From the NCBI GenBank assembly GCA_002457055.1, contig NTKT01000007.1, positions 1-64,000 of the forward strand: a stretch of DNA of 64,000 bases, read 5' to 3'. Shown here piece by piece: positions 58,505 through 64,000 of this stretch (positions are counted from its first letter, which is position 1; every line of letters starts with the position of its first letter). Under the pieces are notes generated by a model. The model made no database searches. It was given only the letters and a program-made list of their open reading frames with translations, and was not told where the DNA came from. The translations under genes were made by a program, and so were the position numbers. Source of the DNA: Rhodobacteraceae bacterium MED-G08 (lineage in GTDB: Bacteria > Pseudomonadota > Alphaproteobacteria > Rhodobacterales > Rhodobacteraceae).

Positions 58505-59706
58505 TTATCGCTAATCCTAGCGTTATCTTTCAAAGTTTCCATAAAACTTCTTGCTAAATACTTTAGACGGATAGTTTGTAAATTATTTTTGTCATTTTCG
58601 ATTTTTTCTTTCGTCAGGTCTTCTTTTTTATTTCGCTCACACAATCTAACCAATTTTGGTTTTTCATTATCGATAATGATTTCTGACTCATCTGGATCTA
58701 ATTTTTCCAATACGGTGGCTAAAGAATTCGATAATTGCTCAGAAAAAAGTTTACTCCTTAACAGTTTAACATCCGTTTTATCTCCAATAGCTGCCGTTAA
58801 ATCAGAACAATTATTAAATTTATTTTTAATATCTTTTAAGTATGCTAAGTTAGCAAATGTTGTAGAAACTGTTATAAAATCTAAAAAATTAACTTCTGTA
58901 TTTATGTCATTTATTTCTCTAATATCTCTCAATTGAAATAATGCTATTGCCGTATTTAATCTTATTGGTTCGCTTACCTCGCCGGGTGAAAGATTGAAAA
59001 TATACGGCTTTATAATTTCTGGCAATTTATTAAAGTTTTGCCATTTTATTCGACCACCCAAATCAGCCGTGGGCGCTTTTGAATATATTTTTGCAGCGTT
59101 TGAAAATTCTTCTATGGATTTGATATTTTTTAGTTGATAGGCGATATTTTCTATTTCCCTTAATTCTTGGTTTGAAAATGGAATAATTATTTCAGTCAGC
59201 AACACTTGTACTGTTTCCTCAAAGCTAGTTATGTTGCTAGCTCGTTTTAGCTGAAGGTCTGATATTTTAGATTGTGAACCAAATTTTTTCTTTATTATCT
59301 TCTGCCAAATTAATTCTGACTCGACGTATGATCGAAAAGTATTTGAGTAAATACCAAGTCTATTAAGCTCTCCAATAAATTCGTCGCTTGATAGTTTTAC
59401 TCTCGATGAAAAACGTTTAACTGCATCTTCAATTTCAGCCTCAGATGCGGTTATCTTTAATTTTAGTGCCTCAGTTTGTTTTAAGCGCTCCTCTATAAGT
59501 TGTGTTTGAGCAACTTTATTAGGATCTCCAGGAAATTTCAGCGCTGACAAAAATTTAACTCTTTGGTCAAATTCAAATTTTGTAATGACGGTGTCGTTTA
59601 CTTGAATTACTGGAGAGAATAGCGAATTGTTCTGAGCTCTAGCTTGCGAAAAAACGACAAGGCACAAAATTAATACGCCCGTTATCAAAGTTTTACTTAT
59701 TACCAT
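58501..59706 (-). CDS. surA: SurA-like periplasmic chaperone/peptidyl-prolyl isomerase
   Basis: SurA escorts outer-membrane proteins, including LptD, through the periplasm. I start at the ATG at 59706 (401 residues), which gives a clear signal peptide, MVISKTLITGVLILCLVVF, cleaved after an ARA site. An ATG 19 codons upstream would overlap lptD and add a polar stretch before the signal. The N-terminal SurA region (about 30-160) is recognisable. A parvulin-like domain (about 170-270) has SKAPTADLGGRIKWQNFNKL. The C-terminal part is diverged. Position between lptD and pdxA supports the call. Confidence 0.83.
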   Translation of the reverse strand: MVISKTLITGVLILCLVVFSQARAQNNSLFSPVIQVNDTVITKFEFDQRVKFLSALKFPGDPNKVAQTQLIEERLKQTEALKLKITASEAEIEDAVKRFSSRVKLSSDEFIGELNRLGIYSNTFRSYVESELIWQKIIKKKFGSQSKISDLQLKRASNITSFEETVQVLLTEIIIPFSNQELREIENIAYQLKNIKSIEEFSNAAKIYSKAPTADLGGRIKWQNFNKLPEIIKPYIFNLSPGEVSEPIRLNTAIALFQLRDIREINDINTEVNFLDFITVSTTFANLAYLKDIKNKFNNCSDLTAAIGDKTDVKLLRSKLFSEQLSNSLATVLEKLDPDESEIIIDNEKPKLVRLCERNKKEDLTKEKIENDKNNLQTIRLKYLARSFMETLKDNARISDK

Positions 59707-59734
59707 TGGATTACCCAAGTGATGAATTATGATA

Positions 59735-61843
59735 TTATTTACAGTTTTTTTCTTGAATAGCATTCACCGAGCCTGTGCTAAAGCCTTTTAAGCTGATTGC
59801 AAAGCTAAAATTAGTTGTGGGTGGGGATGTCCCTTCCAATGAATATCGTCTGTCCATTTCTAGATTTAACAAAACGCATTGATTTTCATATGCCAAACCA
59901 GCTCCTAGTAATGCTAAATGAGATTCCGATTGGTCATACCTTAAATTAGATTTTAGCTGCCAATTATCATTAAGTTTGTATCCTGTATCTATTGTCCATT
60001 CTTCAATTTGATTTAGGCGATTTTCCTCTGCGTCTGATTGCAGAAAGCTATACTTTGTATCAAGGTAGATGGTTTCATAGTCAAAGCCAGCGCTAAAGTC
60101 TGTTTTCTTTGCCTCAAACTTATTGCTTAGTAATCCTTGAAACGAAACATATGAGTTTTTGGCAAGAGATAATTCGGCGGCTAAGAAGATATCAGATTGC
60201 TTGTTCTCCAATCCCGAGCTGCTTGTAAAACCTAAATTCTCATTCAATCGCAGTACCTGGCCAAGTGAGAATCCTCCAGTTATATTTTTTTTTGAATTGA
60301 AGTTATATCTCAATCCATAAGCTCCATGAAATCCAGTTTCGAATTGATCTGATGCCGAGTACCTAGAAATCACTAGAAGATTTCCCATATCAAACTCTGT
60401 ATTTTCGCTTTCATCAATATATACAATAGCTTTTTTCCGTTTTCCCCACGCAACCTGAGCGAGTGGTTCAAGCATATGGGTGGCCTTTTCCGTATTAGAT
60501 AAAAATGGCAGCCTGATGAATATATTAGTCCCAATACTATTGAGAATTTCCAGATCGTTCAGTCTGCTATCATCAACTGCCAAAAATACATCCTGATTTA
60601 AAACTACGCCAGTCCCAAGTTCTAATCCCAACTTAGAAATCGTAGAGTTATTCCATGCCAACTGATTTGCAAATCGAGCAACATCTCTCCCTATGATGTC
60701 CTCAGAGCCTTTACGCCAACTTCCAACTAACTCACTGTTGAAGTTTAGTGAGCCAGGTATAATATTTTGATCAATAACTCGGTCATAATAATTGTTTGTT
60801 GTTAGGGTAAGGTTATCCTTATCTTCTTTGTAAAGAGATTGAATGACGCCCAACGAAGTTTCAAATAGTCTGTCCGATTTTACTTTTGAGTAATTAAGGC
60901 CAGATGTTAGTTCATTTCTCGCCGAATAACCGTAGTCTCCGAGATAAGCGCTATCTGATACGCGTTCAATTTCATAATTTAAAATATAACCGTTCTCTAA
61001 ATAAAACTCTCCGTTTATAGATAGATATCCCCGAAATTGTTTGTCATCTAAATCATCTCGCGTCAGAGAGCTGTCAACTACTAAATTTCCTCTTGAAAAA
61101 GCCTGCCGGTATCGTGTTTCAATAGTATTGGTTTGGGGCGTTATAAACGGTGTAAAGGTTACGTCTTTATCTACATCTAAAGGGATAAAGAACGGTAACT
61201 TTACTCCAAAATCTAATCTGGAATTTGATAAAAACTCAGGAGCCAAAAATCCAACTGCTCTTTTTGCCGATGGGTCTGGTATGCTTATGTACGGAGTGTA
61301 GAACGCAGGAACTCCCAAAATTTCTAATGATGCGTCATAAAAATAAATTATTTTGAGTTTTTGATTATGAGAAACCTTTTTTGCTTTTATAAGCCAGAAA
61401 GGCTTCTCATTTTCGCAAGTCTTACACGAAGTCGCAGATACACGGCTGAAGACGCTTTTATCATTTATCGCATATTTTAGTTCATCTGCGGAAATTTCTA
61501 ATTGATTTTTTAATATAACGCGCGTTGCAAGCAAAATAGCTTCTTGGAATTCATTTTTAAAAATTGCATCTCCAGCTTTTGTTTCATTTCCGGTATGATC
61601 GATTAGAGAAAGGGGGCCTGTTGCTGACAGTTCATCCGAACTTCTTGCGTAGTATATTTCTCTAGCCTTTAGAATATTTTCTTTATAATGAACTTCGACA
61701 TTCCCTTTGGCTGTCACATTTCCCTCAGCATCTATTTCTATACTGTTGGCGATGATCGATGCGCTTTCAACAAAGCTTTCACCATATGCAACTGATAAAA
61801 ACGGCATCAAGAAAAGTAATGATGCAGATAAATATCGAAACAT
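59735..61843 (-). CDS. lptD: LPS-assembly protein LptD
   Basis: LptD is the outer-membrane barrel that inserts LPS at the cell surface. The 702-residue product has a signal peptide (SASLLFLMPFLSVAYG), an OstA/LptA-like domain (about 28-140) with AEGNVTAKGNVEVHYKEN, and a long beta-rich C-terminus with alternating aromatic and polar strands. LEPLAQVAWG in the middle of the barrel is typical of the family. Few cysteines are present: CKTC near 140 and one close to the C-terminus. The start overlaps the lptG stop by one base. Confidence 0.92.
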   Translation of the reverse strand: MFRYLSASLLFLMPFLSVAYGESFVESASIIANSIEIDAEGNVTAKGNVEVHYKENILKAREIYYARSSDELSATGPLSLIDHTGNETKAGDAIFKNEFQEAILLATRVILKNQLEISADELKYAINDKSVFSRVSATSCKTCENEKPFWLIKAKKVSHNQKLKIIYFYDASLEILGVPAFYTPYISIPDPSAKRAVGFLAPEFLSNSRLDFGVKLPFFIPLDVDKDVTFTPFITPQTNTIETRYRQAFSRGNLVVDSSLTRDDLDDKQFRGYLSINGEFYLENGYILNYEIERVSDSAYLGDYGYSARNELTSGLNYSKVKSDRLFETSLGVIQSLYKEDKDNLTLTTNNYYDRVIDQNIIPGSLNFNSELVGSWRKGSEDIIGRDVARFANQLAWNNSTISKLGLELGTGVVLNQDVFLAVDDSRLNDLEILNSIGTNIFIRLPFLSNTEKATHMLEPLAQVAWGKRKKAIVYIDESENTEFDMGNLLVISRYSASDQFETGFHGAYGLRYNFNSKKNITGGFSLGQVLRLNENLGFTSSSGLENKQSDIFLAAELSLAKNSYVSFQGLLSNKFEAKKTDFSAGFDYETIYLDTKYSFLQSDAEENRLNQIEEWTIDTGYKLNDNWQLKSNLRYDQSESHLALLGAGLAYENQCVLLNLEMDRRYSLEGTSPPTTNFSFAISLKGFSTGSVNAIQEKNCK

Positions 61844-62937
61844 TACCCTTCCTCACGGTTTAGGAATAATCCAAGCGATATAAACAAAGCTGCAAAGGAT
61901 GGGCCCCAAGCTGAAATGAGTACAGGAAGCTGTCCGTTTATACCCAGTATTAAAATAAAGTTTGATGAATAAAATAGAAGGAAGCCAACAAGAATCGCGG
62001 CCAAGACATGTAAACTTGTGCCTCTAACCCTGCTTTGACGCATACAAAAGGCTGCTGATACAAGCATCATTGCTATTAAAAAGATGGGTTTTGAAAGTTC
62101 ACTTTGGAACCAAACAGAATATCGATTGGCTGAGAAGCCTGCTTGCTCTAGTTGCCCAATGAATTCTGGCAGTGACCATAAACTAATTGTGGAAGGATCG
62201 CCGAATTGATCTGTAATCTGCTCCTTTTTCAACGAAGTAGGAATTTCAACTAAGCTGAGTTTTTGTACGTTTGAATGTGAATTCAGCCCATATTTGATTG
62301 GCCAAATTATTGAATTTTTTGCAGTCCACAAAGAATCGTTCAATGTAAGAATTTCTGCCTCAACCCGACTAATAGGTAGCTTATCATCGCTCAATTTTAT
62401 CAAAGTTACATCGTATAGTTCAGTAGCGTCAGAATTTGCCCGCTTGGCACGTATTACAGTATGACCCGTTTCGTCAGCCTGTCTCAACCATAAGCCTTCA
62501 GTCCCTATCGAAATTGTTGTTTCCTGCCCTTCTATAAGCTTGCTTTTTACGTCCGCATATTTTTTAGAAGTCGAAGCAACAATCGGATTAAAGAAGCTTA
62601 TTGCTAAAACACCAATTAAAAGCGAAAGAATTACAGGTGTAATAAGCATTGATATTGATGATTTTCCCGCTGCTCTGAAGACAATCAGTTCTGAATTTCG
62701 GGCTAAGGATAAAAAGGTCCATGCGGAACTTAAAATTATGATCAATGGCAAAACTTGATAAATGGATCCTGGCAGGTTGAGTAGCGCGAGAAAAAATATC
62801 TCAATATAATCGATTGACACGGCAAACCGTCTGAGTTGTTCGATTATATCAATTAGAAGCATAAATGTAATAAATATACTTAGCGTTATTGCAAAGTTTT
62901 TAGCAAACTTGCCAGCGAAGTATATGTGCAGCAACAT
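61843..62937 (-). CDS. lptG: LPS export ABC transporter permease LptG
   Basis: LptG with LptF and LptB extracts LPS from the inner membrane. The 364-residue protein has three N-terminal helices, a periplasmic beta-jellyroll domain (about 130-265) and three C-terminal helices. NSELIVFRAAGKS is the coupling-helix region typical of LptF/G permeases. The ATG overlaps the lptF stop in TAATG, and the stop overlaps lptD. LptB, the ATPase, is not in the window. Confidence 0.94.
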   Translation of the reverse strand: MLLHIYFAGKFAKNFAITLSIFITFMLLIDIIEQLRRFAVSIDYIEIFFLALLNLPGSIYQVLPLIIILSSAWTFLSLARNSELIVFRAAGKSSISMLITPVILSLLIGVLAISFFNPIVASTSKKYADVKSKLIEGQETTISIGTEGLWLRQADETGHTVIRAKRANSDATELYDVTLIKLSDDKLPISRVEAEILTLNDSLWTAKNSIIWPIKYGLNSHSNVQKLSLVEIPTSLKKEQITDQFGDPSTISLWSLPEFIGQLEQAGFSANRYSVWFQSELSKPIFLIAMMLVSAAFCMRQSRVRGTSLHVLAAILVGFLLFYSSNFILILGINGQLPVLISAWGPSFAALFISLGLFLNREEG

Positions 62938-64000
62938 TAAGTGTTCTCGCTTGCTCGGCTAATTCTGCCTAGCAATTTTTGATTTGAAGCTAATAACATC
63001 ATGAAGCTAAAAATCAAAATGCCGATAAGGACTGGCAAATATAAAGCCAGCCAATTTCCTTGAGATTTTAACATTAGCTCATTGCCATAACTCTCTGATA
63101 GCTTAATTAATATTAGAATTACTATTCCTACTGAAATTTGTTTTGATGCTCCAAATCTTGAGTAGTCGCCTATCATAAGAGCGGAAAAGCCAATTAAAGC
63201 TGCAATTAAAGCTAAAAGTGGTGTCAAAATGCGTGAGTGGAGCTCCTCCAGAACGCTTATCGGCGAAGAGTCTGAAAGTATTGATATTAATTCAGGGTCT
63301 TTAAAGAGATCAAAACTTGAGTAAGTGAGAAGAAGTTTGGCTTTTGACATACGCTCTTTTACAGACCACGATGTTAAATCGTATGATAAATCTTGGAAAT
63401 GTATGGTCGAGAGATTTTTACTTTTTAAGTCATAATTCTGAACGATTCCGTCCTTCAGCACTAATATTGGATTGTTGTTATTTGTTATTAGGTAGCCAGA
63501 CTTGGACGTTATAATAATCTCGCGGTCTTTATTTCTTTCGTCTAAGACAAACACATCCTCGATAACGCCAGAGGTTGATATACCGCCAATGTAGAAAGTT
63601 ACGCCAATCTGTGGATGAATAAAACTTCCAACTTTTAACAATTTTGCATTAAGTGATGAGGCCACCTCGTTCTGCCGCTTTAAAAGAATGTTGTTTGATT
63701 TGGGAATTAAATAATGTGAAATAATCAACAAAATAATAGTTACCACTAGTCCAAATAAAAAAATTGATCGTGATAACCTTAACGGACTGAAACCGGTAGC
63801 TTGCATTATAGTTAGTTCACTATCGTTTTTAAGCCTGTTCGTTACAAAAATAGCTGCTGCAAATGCGGCAAGTGGGGCGACTATTGGTATAATTGGCGGG
63901 ATCGTTAGAATTGAAAACTCTAAAAATACTAAGAATGTTTGACCATCGCTTATCAAATTATCAAACAGCGCGATGGCTTTGTTGATCCAATAAATAAAAA
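62937..64000 (-). CDS. lptF: LPS export ABC transporter permease LptF, N-terminus cut by window edge
   Basis: The second permease of the LPS exporter. The frame stays open through base 64000; codons up to the edge encode YWINKAIALFDNLISDGQTF, conserved near the N-terminus of LptF, so the gene begins outside the window. A TTG at 63956 is internal, not the start. NRLKNDSELTIMQATGFSPL is the coupling-helix region. Three C-terminal helices follow the jellyroll domain. It leads the lptF-lptG-lptD-surA-pdxA-rsmA run. Confidence 0.93.
   Translation of the reverse strand, partial: FIYWINKAIALFDNLISDGQTFLVFLEFSILTIPPIIPIVAPLAAFAAAIFVTNRLKNDSELTIMQATGFSPLRLSRSIFLFGLVVTIILLIISHYLIPKSNNILLKRQNEVASSLNAKLLKVGSFIHPQIGVTFYIGGISTSGVIEDVFVLDERNKDREIIITSKSGYLITNNNNPILVLKDGIVQNYDLKSKNLSTIHFQDLSYDLTSWSVKERMSKAKLLLTYSSFDLFKDPELISILSDSSPISVLEELHSRILTPLLALIAALIGFSALMIGDYSRFGASKQISVGIVILILIKLSESYGNELMLKSQGNWLALYLPVLIGILIFSFMMLLASNQKLLGRISRASENT

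Overview
The window is a stretch of bacterial chromosome, AT-rich, densely coded and apparently free of mobile DNA. Gene content and order point to a marine alphaproteobacterium of the Rhodobacterales (Roseobacter-like) with a streamlined, low-GC genome. The evidence is a nuoA-N operon split by small accessory genes, a NuoE with a long C-terminal tail, a DUF5337-like protein between nuoE and nuoF, a DUF4167 protein after prmC, a birA-coaX-rnj block behind nuoN, and an lptF-lptG-lptD-surA-pdxA-rsmA block. The lineage is inferred from these patterns and was not tested by a search.

Layout. Positions 1-3708 (minus strand) hold the rpsF edge and glmS-glmU (UDP-GlcNAc synthesis). Positions 3840-6227 (plus) hold a phosphoglycolate-phosphatase-like HAD enzyme, a DegT-family aminotransferase behind a structured leader, and a small unknown membrane-anchored protein. 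Positions 6452-22293 (plus) are the complete 14-subunit NADH:quinone oxidoreductase operon with four extra genes. birA, coaX and rnj follow to 25494. Positions 25551-28660 (minus) encode an RhlE-like RNA helicase and release factor 3. Positions 28885-32489 (plus) encode an orphan ABC ATPase, tatABC and a DUF815 ATPase. From 32509 to 44621 (minus) come a LytM/LysM lipoprotein, pcm, surE, an SDR enzyme, purF, cvpA, radA, mlaF-mlaE, alr and the Entner-Doudoroff pair edd-eda, with a LacI-type operator ahead of edd. Positions 44800-46538 (plus) encode an RlmI-like rRNA methyltransferase and a PIN protein. Positions 46601-51725 (minus) hold enolase, a Fur-family regulator, SelO, a nucleoside hydrolase and MazG. 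Positions 51788-56673 (plus) hold an M20 amidohydrolase, an agmatinase-like enzyme, prfA, prmC and a DUF4167 protein. Positions 56704-64000 (minus) are rsmA, pdxA, surA, lptD, lptG and lptF, the last cut by the window edge.

Function. The region is mostly housekeeping: respiratory complex I, cell-wall precursors and wall remodelling, outer-membrane LPS and lipid transport (Lpt, Mla, SurA), Tat export, translation termination with rRNA and release-factor modification, purine synthesis, and Entner-Doudoroff glycolysis together with enolase. Genes are tightly packed, with many TAATG or ATGA start-stop overlaps and several TTG starts.

I found no tRNA, rRNA, CRISPR array, insertion sequence, prophage or obvious defence island. 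No gap between genes exceeds about 225 bases. The most interesting points are the apparent ATT start of birA, the unexplained small genes inside the nuo operon, the competing hairpins ahead of the DegT gene, the LytM protein with missing metal ligands, and the perfect operator at edd. I see no convincing wholly new multi-gene system.
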